DNA of 64,000 nucleotides, taken from Piezodorus guildinii (taxonomy: Eukaryota > Arthropoda > Insecta > Hemiptera > Pentatomidae). Where the stretch lies: the NCBI GenBank assembly GCA_023052935.1, contig CM041292.1, positions 113,427,436-113,491,435 of the forward strand, written 5' to 3'. Positions 11,332 through 64,000 of the stretch are shown here, one piece after another (the first letter of the stretch is position 1; each line of letters begins with the position of its first letter). The notes below the pieces were generated by a model. That model saw nothing but the letters and a program-made list of their open reading frames with translations. It was not told the origin of the DNA and searched no databases. Made by a program: the position numbers and the translations under genes.

Positions 11332-14300
11332 CTAATTATCTCCTGAGCTCGTTTTTATATCCTTAACATGCCATCTCCCAATATCACGGCCATCCATATC
11401 CTGCAACTGGTAAGTTTGAGAGCCCAACTTTGCTATGACCTTACACTTTGTAAACGCTGGAGCTAACTTTCTACTGAAATTTTCCGCCGCGTTTGAGAGA
11501 ACATAATTTCTTTTCCAAACGACATCTCCGATTTTGTGCTCTTGCGATCGTCTTCTTAAGTTGTATGTGGCTCTGCTTCTTTCATAGGCCCTATTTAATT
11601 TATCTTGAACGTCTTCAAGAAGTAGTGGCAGATCCTTGAATCTAGCCACATAGTTTTTTCCTTTCGTCTAGCTCGGGCACGATCTCTTCATCACTAATCG
11701 GAGGATGATCATGTCCTGATGTAGAGAGCTCACGTCCTAAGTTAAGATAAGCCGGCAGTATCCTGTCACTTCATGTACCGCTGTCTGCATGGCAAGTGTT
11801 TATCCCATTTTTTGTGATTTTCTTTCACATAAGAAGCCAGAAGTGTTTTTATCACTCTATTTGGTCTTTCCATCGGGTTAGCCTGTGGATGTAAGCTGGT
11901 GTGAACCATACTTTGACCATATATTCTTCTGCTTTCTTCCTAAAGGCATCACTCTTGAATTGAGGACCGTTATCACAAATTATAACTTGCGGGACACCAA
12001 ATTTAAGAAAAACCTCATTTTCTATTATCCTGGCAACCACTTCAGCAGTTGAATTTGGAATCGCCACAATAACACTATATTTTGTGAAGCAATCAGTGAA
12101 TGCTATAATAAATCTCTTCCGGTTGGATGACATTGGAAATGGTCCCATCAAATCCGTTGACACTATTTGCCACGGGTGAGTGACAACTCGCTGTTTCCCC
12201 ATGAGACCTACTGGTTTTACTTGTTCTGGCTTATTCGCTAAACACACTTCACATCTTCGCACATATTTCGCTACATCCGATGCCATACCAGGCCAGTAGT
12301 AGTGCTCCCTTAAACGTTGCAATGTTTTGAAGCAACCAAAATGCCAGAAATCTCGCGATCATGGCATTCCCATAAGGCTCTTTTCCGGTGATCTTTCGGC
12401 ACTACTAGCTTCCATCTGTTATCATCTCCCAATAGTTTTCTTCCATCTACAATACATTTCCATAACTTATTTTCTTCAACCCTCCAATTCAGGTACTTTG
12501 CTGGCTCCTCTTCCACTCGGTTTAACATCTTCTTGTATCCAGTTATCGGTTATTTCTTCTCCAATATCAATTCTGGCTATTGGGAACTCATATGATCGGG
12601 ACAAAGCGTCAGCTGCTGCGTTTTGTTTCCCAGGTGTGTGGATAATGGTAAAGTGATGTTGCTGCAACTTCAGGGTCTACCTAGCTAAACGACCTTGAGG
12701 ATCTTTAAGATTATTTAGCCATTTCAGCGCGATGTGGTCAGTGATGACGGTAAAATCCATACCCTCTAAGTATGGTCGAAATTTATCTACGGCCCAGAGT
12801 ACCGCCAAGCATTCTTGCTCAGAAACACTATATTTCCTCTCCGCTGACGTCAAGCTGCGGCTAGCATATGCGATCACACGGTCTCCTTCAGGGTACTGTT
12901 GGAACAGGATTGCCCCAAGTCCTGTGTTAGAGGCATCAGTCTGCAAAAAGAATGGTTTGCTAAAGTCAGGGCAAGCCAGAACAGGTGCGGTAACTAGTTT
13001 CTCTTTTAGTAAGTTAAAAGCTGCTTCTTGTTCTTCTCCCCATTTCCATCGCTTGTTCTTCTTTAACAACTCAGAGAGGGGCGCAGTTAAAGTTGAAAAG
13101 TCCGGAACGAAGCGGCGGTACCATGATGTAAGTCCTACAAATTGCCTAACTTGCTTCACGTTTTTAGGTGCTGGGTAATTTAATATTGCCTCTATCTTCC
13201 CCGGATCTACGTGTAGGCCATTCTCATTTACTACATACCCTACAAATTTAGGTTCTTCTCAACACAATTGACTTTTTTCCTAGTTTACAGACAAGTTTGC
13301 GGAATTTAGACGTTCGAAAACTGTTTCCAGCGTTTTTATATGTGAGTCGAAATCAGGTGAAACGACGATGATGTCATCTAAGTAAACGAAGATATTTGGT
13401 TCCAAGTCTGCCTTCAACACACTATCGATGAGCCTTTGCCAGGTTGCTGGCGCGTTATGCAGTCCGAAAGGCATCCTGCAAAACTGAAAAAGTCCGCGGT
13501 TGGGTACAGTGAATGCAGTCTTTTCCTTGCTTTCCTTAGCCATTGGTATCTGCCAGTAGGCGCTTTTGATATCAATAGAAGACAGTATCTTAGCATCGCG
13601 TAACCTGTCAAGGATGTTGGATATGTATGGTAGCGGGTATGCATCCCTCTTTGTAACGGAATTCAACTGCCGGTAATCTAAACAGAAGCGGTAGGATCCA
13701 TCTGGCTTCTTAACCAAAACAACAGGTGACGACCAAGCACTCTGCGGTTCCACAATTCCTTCCTCCAACATCTCATCGAGCTCCTTATTCAGAACGTCTT
13801 GGATTTTAGGAGAAACGGGATAGTAGCGCTGTTTAATCGGTTTGCTATCGGCCGTGTTTATTTCGTGCTCAACCCTGCTCGTGCATCCCAACTTTGATGG
13901 TCGAATAGATCTCCATTTTTCTATTAGGCGATCAACAATTTCCTTCTGTTTGAAGTTAAGGTTGGGTCTAGTTAAAAGAGCGTGATCATCCTGCGATATA
14001 GTCGAGCATCCTTCCTCAGCGAAAGTCTATGTATTTTCAGGTATCGGGTATCAGTCGCAATTTCTCCCAAAAGTCTATCCCCAGGATTATCCCATCTACA
14101 AGGCGTGACACCACTAAAAATTCGATCACCCTTGATCTGCTCTGCAATTCAACAGGCATATTTGCACTCCCAACCACGTTGAGTGCTGTCCCACCGGCTG
14201 CATTTATTTTAACATCCGGTTTTCCCTGTAATTTTACGCCAAGTCGTGAGAACCTCTCTCAACATGTTTCACTTATTAGAGATCTGGAAGCTCCGGAATC

Positions 14301-14420
14301 CAACAAACCAATTTCCGTTTTTCCCAAGATGTTTACCTTTAGGTATGGTCTTTGGTCTAACCTATTTTTAGGATGCCGAAGAATATCCCCCTTCGTACCG
14401 GCGAAAACTTCCCTTACTAC
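11332..14420 (-). pseudogene. gypsy-type pol: protease, RT, RNase H, integrase (interrupted)
   Basis: Protease active site LLDSGAS is encoded near 14265-14320. RT lies in 13891-13280 (WSSPVVLVKKPDGSYRFCLDYRQLN, catalytic YLDDIIVVS). RNase H lies in 13159-12677 (LQTDASNTGLGAILFQ, TDHIALKWL). Integrase parts follow: 12322-11852 with HYYWPGM, the RRCEVC knuckle, STDLMGP and CDNGPQF carrying two of the three acidic residues, and 11649-11332 with the C-terminal domain (YNLRRRSQEHKIGDVVW). Stops fall at conserved Trp positions after LSVN (13280) and after GRLAR (12677); frame changes lie near 12315, 11855 and 11650, and the third integrase acid is displaced by the one near 11855. I describe these breaks and have not repaired them. 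Confidence 0.88.
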
Positions 14421-14485
14421 TGATAACCATTCCTCCCATTCAGCTTTCGTTGTGGATTTGGGGTTTTGTTCAAGCTCACATCCAC

Positions 14486-15822
14486 TTAAGCCTGACCCCC
14501 TCGATCGTTTCCCTTCCTCTTTTTCTTACAACGCCAGCAATCTTTTCTTTTTACTTCCTTCCAACCACAACCTTCACAAAATGTTGTTTTCTTAAACCGG
14601 CATGTTTTAAAGGAATGATTATTGCCTCCACAATTCCAACATCGAAAAGAACTATTCTCTTTTTTCATCTCTTTCAAATCATCTTGGGATGCTTCCACGG
14701 TACTGACTTGATTAGCCGGTTTTCTTGGCGGGTGATAAGCCAAATCGGGTTCGAGTAATCCTTTACTTGTTGTTGGAGGCGGTCGATACTCATTGATCCG
14801 CCATATTACCTCTTCTAATCGCCTCCCCAGAGTGATCAATTCTTTTACTGTCCTTACTTGATGCAACGCAAGACGATCCAAGTAGTAGGGATCGATGTTT
14901 CTCATGATTAATCTCAAGATCTCGTCTTCTGGAGGAACATTTGAGAGCCTGTTAAAATAATTTTTCATGACGGCCACATAGGTACCGATTGATTCTGTAG
15001 GCCCTTGAGTTCTTCTCTTGATTTCCTCCCAAAGTCTATCTTCGTAATCTAACGGGACGTATTCAGCCTTCAATTCGGAGACAAGTTCGGACCAAGAAGA
15101 AACTTCACGTCTGATCGATCTAAACCAAATTAGTGCTGGACCTTTAAACAAATCATACGCCGCCATAAAGAGGTCTTCTTCTGTAGTACTCCTCGCCAGA
15201 CGTAAATCTTCTACAGTTTCCAAAAACGCATGGATGCTCAAACCGTCGCCATCCCCCGTAAAATAAACACCCCAATCTCTTATGGGAATTTGGGTTCTCT
15301 TTATCACATAGGTCGCTCCAGCTGCGCCTAAGTTTGGTTGAACCATTGTCGCTTGGCTTTGGATATTTTCATTTGATTCCCCTTTATTCTCTACTTCCTC
15401 ACTGCGTTGAAAGTGTACGGGATCCTGTTTTTCAATCGATAATTGGCCTGCGTTCTCTTCAAGGAGTTGCCACAACTCGAGATACTTAGCAACAGCCTCG
15501 CTTTTCTTTTCACTTTCAGAGGAATCTTTAGTCGAAATTCGGTTTAAACGATTTATCAGATGTTGTTATCAATTTCCTCCGCGGTACTGGATGCCGTGAT
15601 ACCCAATACTTTTGTCTCAATAGCTGCAAGTTTTTCCTCACACACACTCAATTCTGGTCCAGCCGGGATATCTACAACAGGGGCTACATATTTTCCTGTA
15701 CTCTCTAATTTTAAAAGGGTGCGAAATTTTTTCCTCATTTCGTCTACCGTCAATAAACCAGCTACCCCACGAATCTTCAATTCATACTCTAATTCTTCCT
15801 TAATAAGTCTATCGACATTCAT
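14486..15822 (-). pseudogene. gypsy-type gag (capsid and nucleocapsid parts)
   Basis: An N-terminal piece (15822-15556, 88 residues, MNVDRLIKEELEYELKIRG, coiled-coil-like) and a main piece (15475-14486, 329 residues) are separated by a break. The main piece has a retrotransposon-gag capsid stretch (GDGLSIHAFLETVEDL, FKGPALIWFRS, ELKAEYVPLDYEDR) and one CCHC zinc knuckle, C-WN-C-GGNN-H-SFKT-C, near 14610-14650. A possible second cysteine cluster (CEGCGW) follows. The start at 15820-15822 lies about 125 bases after the primer-binding site. Confidence 0.85.
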
Positions 15823-15946
15823 TTCGTTTTAATTTAGAAAAGAAAAAAAAAAATTTTATTAAATAAAATTATTATCTATAAATTTAATATTTTAAAATAA
15901 AATTGTACTTTTCTATTAATTTATTATTCTATTTATGCTTTTACTT

Positions 15947-15965
15947 GTCCCTATTTCGGGCGCCA
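15947..15965 (-). other. primer-binding site, tRNA-Lys-like
   Basis: On the - strand tggcgcccgaaatagggac lies 3 bases after the 5' LTR end. It differs by one or two positions from the usual 18-base complement of the tRNA-Lys 3' end. Confidence 0.75.
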
Positions 15966-15968
15966 TTT

Positions 15969-16837
15969 TGTTAGGTTAAAATTTGCAAAAAGAATTAATT
16001 TTAATTTTAAAAAAAAACGAATTCCCTAACCGTAACTATGCCCCAGATACTCAGTGGAGACGGGCGGGTTCCACGATAAATTTATTTCGAGCGCCACGCT
16101 ATTTGTAAAAAAAAAGAAATAAGATAAATAGCGAAACCCTTACATTAATAATATTTTTAATGAAAATAAATAAAAAATTAAAATTAAATTTACAAAAAAA
16201 AAAAATATATTGAATAACAGGTGGTTAACGAACTCGTTACCACACATTCTGAATACATCTATCTATCCCATGAACTATGGACTCATATGACGTCACTATA
16301 CCTTTACACATTATTAGCCTCGACGAGGGTTGTACAATGTTACCTTGCTAAGGTTATTATTAAATAGAAAATATTTAAGAAAATATTACTTAAAAACAAA
16401 AAAAAATACAAAATTTATTTCTAATAGTAAGACAAAATAAATGATTCTTTAACAACAAAAAAAAAATAAAAGAAAACTTATTACTACTTATATCCTAATT
16501 TTTTTTTTGGTCTAAAAAAAAATACATATTTGTCCTTTATCTTCCAGAACCGAAACCACCCAGGTTATAAGTTTATTAAACAAAATAAATCACCTTGTTC
16601 CTTCTCCCTCGGGAAACAACCTCCTTTCCTTCTTCCCTCTTCCAAATCCGCAAGAATTCCTCCGTCGAGTGTGACTCGCCACACTATTACTATTTACACT
16701 ACAACTCCAAAAATCTTTCGTTGCAAAATGTTTTTCTCTTACTCACGATGGGGCCTCTCTCTCGCGGTCCCCAGACAGACCAAACATTCTCCACAACAAT
16801 CATCTTTTCTCCAAAAACAAAAGTCTCTTAACATGTG

Positions 16838-16872
<35 letters not shown>

Positions 16873-16975
16873 TATATTTTGAGTAACCCTCTTCGAGCAT
16901 TAAAAAAACTTAATTATGATTAAATAAATAATTCATTCAACTTAGATTCATAATTTTTGTTTTTTCCACGTAACA
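15969..16975 (-). repeat. 5' LTR of the gypsy-type element
   Basis: Partner of 10292-11294; TGTTA...TAACA termini on the - strand. The near identity of the pair points to a recent insertion. A promoter must lie within it, but I cannot place a TATA box or start site with confidence in this AT-rich sequence. Confidence 0.92.
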
Positions 16976-17003
16976 GTATAACTATTTCCATTGGCGGTGT
17001 TCA

Positions 17004-17016
17004 AGGATATTTCAAC
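17004..17016. repeat. right target-site duplication of non-LTR element B
   Basis: aggatatttcaac, equal to 7204-7216. Confidence 0.75.
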
Positions 17017-17139
17017 CATTTAACTATTATTAGGATATTTTAAGGATTTATTCCTTACAGTTTTCTTCTCTTTTTCCCGACTCCTATCACTACATTTTAT
17101 TTTCCATCTCTTTATGTTTTAAATTCTACCTCTCAAATG

Positions 17140-18680
17140 AATCCTACTCTCCTGCGATGTTAATGCCTAATCTCCCCCTGCACAATAATAACGATATAAT
17201 CCTCCAATACTTCCAACGCAATCCTTCTACATTATCCGTCTCAGAAATCTGGCTCAAACCAAATATCTCTACCTATTCCGTCACCATTCCCAATTATACA
17301 CTTAGCTCTCTAAAACGGTAAAGGAGTGGGTTTGTTACAAGTCAAGTTTCATACAACCTTTGATACATCTCTCCTTAATTATGTTCCTTTGTATAATAAC
17401 CTTATTATAACAGGTGACTTCTAAATCTTCTCTCAAACTCTTCGGATAAGGTATACCAAGTTGACCTGGCTTATTCTCTGAACTTATTAATTGACCCTAT
17501 CCAAGCTACTCCATACTCTATATGATGTGTGTTTATCGACATACTAATTGACCTCATTTTTATTGATTCTCAATTCTTCTCACAAACTCCCCCGCCGTTT
17601 TTATCAAATCATGACTTGATCCAAATCTCATATAATATACCCATCCCAATCTTCATTCCTAAACAGGTCTCTTGGAGTAATCTCTCGGGATCACTTGTAG
17701 CAAGGTGGTTAGCATAACAGCCTTCTATGCCAAAAATCACGGGTTCAAACCCAGAGGTGGTCCTAGGATTTTTTAATGGGAGTACAAAATCTTTAGTTAT
17801 GCTGTCCTTTGGAGGGGACGTAAAAAGGTGGTCCCGAGCCTGTGGGATGTCAGGTACTCGTTAAAGATACCTATCCTAATTACACTTGGATAGGCAAAAT
17901 TTAGGACTACCACTGTAGCATCGTCCGATTAGCCACAGTAGCATAAAGTGATGTTAAATAAACAAACAAACATGGAGTAATCTCGACTCTTCAAATGCAG
18001 AAACAGTAAATCCAATTCTTGACTCATTATCCCAAAATTTTGAACCCATTTACTCTTTCCATTCCTTAGATGAGATGGTGGAATGCCTCTCATCCAAGCT
18101 CCTTTCTTTTTTAAATCAACTTGCTCCGCTCATTACTCATATCTTCCGACGTTCCTCAGCTTCCTGGATCAATGCTGAAATTAGAAATTTGATATGGAGA
18201 GAAGGGATGCATCCAGGAGAGGTTTTAGGCGTACCCGTATTCCTAAAGATTATTGAACATTTAATATCCTGCGAAATCTTACTCACCTTGCGTCGTGCTA
18301 AGGCTCAGTATTTCCATTTGATCTTATCCCAAACCCCTGATCTAAAAAGTAAGTGGAAAATCCTGCGAAAATTCTCCATTACTGCCTCTACATCCAATAC
18401 TTACTTCCATGTTTCGCCTGATAATTTAAACAATTATTTAGTTAGTCCACCTCCTCTGATCGCGTTTATTTTCATAGTACCAGAAGAATTAATTGCATCC
18501 CTTCTGAAATCTCGTACAAGGGACTCTGGTCCAGACCTAAACCCAGTAAAAATGATAAACCTTAGCCTTCCTTATCCTGTATTCCTTCCTTATCTAGTAT
18601 TCTTTATGCTTACCGCACTTCTGCAAATGTATAATTTCTCCCTTCAAAACTCCTTTTTTCCTTCCCTACTGTAACTAATG
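17140..18680 (+). pseudogene. non-LTR retrotransposon family D, endonuclease and linker (split by SINE)
   Basis: Broken + strand frames read as the endonuclease of an I/Jockey-like ORF2: SVSEIWLKPNIS...TIPNYTL (about 17240-17310), LIITGDF (about 17405), then a C-terminal block with IDLIFIDSQFF and SNHDLIQISYNIP (17545-17660). After the SINE at 17685-17972 the frame resumes with WSNL and 18075-18674 encodes the linker between endonuclease and RT (FRRSASWINAEIRNLIW, LRRAKAQYFHLI, SKWKILRKF, LNNYLVSPP). No RT catalytic motif follows, so the element is 3'-truncated. Confidence 0.7.
17685..17972 (+). mobile_element. tRNA-derived SINE, family 1 copy (plus)
   Basis: Flanked by a 12-bp duplication, tggagtaatctc, at 17673-17684 and 17973-17984. 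The 5' part has a polymerase III A-box-like tagcaaggtgg (17698-17708) and a B-box ggttcaaaccc (17742-17752), the spacing of a tRNA head. The body contains tgggagtac and ggtggtcccgagcctgtggg, and the 3' end is aaataaacaaacaaaca. Other copies are at 1338-1621 and 40121-40354. It interrupts the family D ORF and so is younger than it. Confidence 0.85.
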
Positions 18681-18929
18681 TTTAACTCACCTGATATTGA
18701 TGAAATCAAACACTACAGTTTCTAAGAGTAGACTTCGATTTCTACAAAATAACTATCATTATTGTGAGATAGGGCAAAGAGATCTCGAGATATTTGAAAA
18801 CGATTCGCACCATTAACATATCTAAACGAACTTGAACTCTGAATCAACCCGATAAGCATTTGGTGCATATAAATAAAATCTGTACATTTACAACCCATTA
18901 AGGGTCTAGAGATTAGTACGATCGGTATT

Positions 18930-19145
18930 TGTACTGTTTCACGGCCAAACGGAAGGAGGTGGCTGGGCCTTGATCATACTAAGTGCCAGGTTTTTCCTCA
19001 ATTTTCGGATGCCCACATTATGGAGGATGGGGTGTGTCCCTAGAAACCTTCATATCCTAGCTCTATGGCTGAAATTAGAGAATAAATTATCAGCCGAGAT
19101 TCGAACCCGGGACCAGCAGAAAAGTAGACCACACCGCTCCTATAC
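18930..19145 (-). mobile_element. SINE-like repeat with tRNA-type B box
   Basis: On the - strand the sequence begins near 19140 with ggagcggtgtggtctacttt and has ggttcgaatctc (19096-19107), a good B-box match. Downstream tRNA-unrelated sequence extends to about 18930. I found no clear target duplication, and the copy is unlike family 1. Confidence 0.5.
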
Positions 19146-19254
19146 ATACACACACACACACATATATATATATTGAAATAAAATATGGATTATCTTTCAA
19201 AACGTCATTTAATGCAAATGTTGTCTTTCTAAACCTCAAAGAAAATAAATTGTT

Positions 19255-19310
<56 letters not shown>
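19143..19310. repeat. CA/TA microsatellites upstream of ATP13A1
   Basis: An (AC)n(AT)n run at about 19143-19173 and a pure (AT)25 run at 19261-19310. The latter ends 95 bases before the ATP13A1 start codon, inside the likely 5' untranslated or promoter region. Confidence 0.9.
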
Positions 19311-19315
<5 letters not shown>

Positions 19316-19404
19316 CTAATGTGTATATTCATATTGTGTATGTTAATAAGACAACACTGTTTCTTTAAACCGATTAGTGCCATGTTGTTATATTGTTAGT
19401 GGCC

Positions 19405-63912
<44,508 letters not shown>

Positions 63913-64000
63913 GTAAGAACTTTATTTTTAAAAATGTTAAGAAATATAAAATACATTTAAAAAATGAAAAAGTTTAGTTTTTAGAGATATCAGCCAAACT

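Larger units (their letters stand above)
10292..16975 (-). mobile_element. Ty3/gypsy-type LTR retrotransposon, complete but with broken frames
   Basis: Two about 1.0-kb LTRs (10292-11294 and 15969-16975), both starting TGTTA and ending TAACA, enclose gag and pol on the - strand. A primer-binding site follows the 5' LTR and a purine tract precedes the 3' LTR. Flanking bases gtac (10288-10291) and gtat (16976-16979) suggest a 4-bp target duplication with one change. Domain order protease, RT, RNase H, integrase is that of Ty3/gypsy. The tRNA-Lys-like primer site recalls Osvaldo-type elements, a tentative link. No envelope-like ORF is seen. Confidence 0.9.
7217..17003 (-). mobile_element. non-LTR retrotransposon B, nearly full length, split by an LTR retrotransposon
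   Basis: The element itself occupies 7217-10291 plus about 25 bp at 16980-17003, roughly 3.1 kb once the LTR element (10292-16975) is taken out. Its 3' terminus on the - strand is a short gaagaaga tail at 7217. Both outer ends abut a 13-bp duplication, aggatatttcaac (7204-7216 and 17004-17016). The single long ORF with N-terminal APE endonuclease and short simple-sequence tail resembles compact RTE-like elements; I assign the clade only tentatively. Confidence 0.75.

Noticed and set aside
13982..14758. + strand frames of up to 188 codons
   Set aside because: Antisense to the protease and nucleocapsid part of the LTR element; the - strand carries LLDSGAS and the CCHC knuckle.
17742..17752. 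Possible tRNA genes (B boxes at 17742, 19096 and 36251)
   Set aside because: No cloverleaf with full stems; they are heads of SINEs.

Overview
The window is AT-rich animal DNA, almost certainly from an arthropod and most likely an insect; a hemipteran-type genome is my guess, not shown. It has spliced genes with GT-AG introns, dense retroelements (LTR, several APE-type non-LTR families, tRNA-derived SINEs), mariner, PIF/Harbinger and Helitron DNA transposons, and Penelope-type hammerhead motifs. Nothing prokaryotic, no CRISPR array and no standard tRNA or rRNA gene was seen.

The only conserved host gene I recognise with confidence is the ER P5A-type ATPase ATP13A1 on the + strand. I could place 16 exons between 19405 and 63912 (915 codons plus one base, all phases compatible). 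They cover the N-terminal membrane hairpin, the A-domain (LTGES), TM1-4 with PPELP, the phosphorylation site DKTGT, the nucleotide-binding KGAPE, TGDNP and GDGTND, and the start of the C-terminal part. The last membrane helices lie beyond the right edge. Introns run from about 120 bp to 9.4 kb, and the long ones are swollen by mobile elements.

Left part (1-19400): a truncated non-LTR endonuclease fragment (- strand, 1-1290); a SINE; a two-exon integrase-derived gene (1911-4150) of the KRBA2/Ginger type whose catalytic residues look lost although the frame is long and open; a rearranged non-LTR fragment with simple tail arrays (4555-7130). Then comes a two-level nest (7217-17003): a roughly 3.1 kb non-LTR element on the - strand, flanked by a 13-bp target duplication, interrupted near its 5' end by a complete LTR retrotransposon (10292-16975). 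A further non-LTR fragment (17140-18680) is split by a SINE with a 12-bp duplication.

Right part (19400-64000): ATP13A1 introns hold two Helitrons (19885-21013 and 38658-40779, the latter carrying a non-LTR fragment and a SINE), a minisatellite (26060-26620), a long inverted repeat whose left arm is split by a nearly full-length Jockey-like element (29627-33799), a mariner with both terminal repeats (50012-51167), a 5'-truncated Jockey copy, a Harbinger transposase relic, a second mariner relic, and three loci with hammerhead-ribozyme-like cores (45.9, 48.9 and 61.2-61.3 kb), two of them in head-to-head fold-back repeats. The hammerhead fold-backs and the integrase-derived gene are the items most worth following up.
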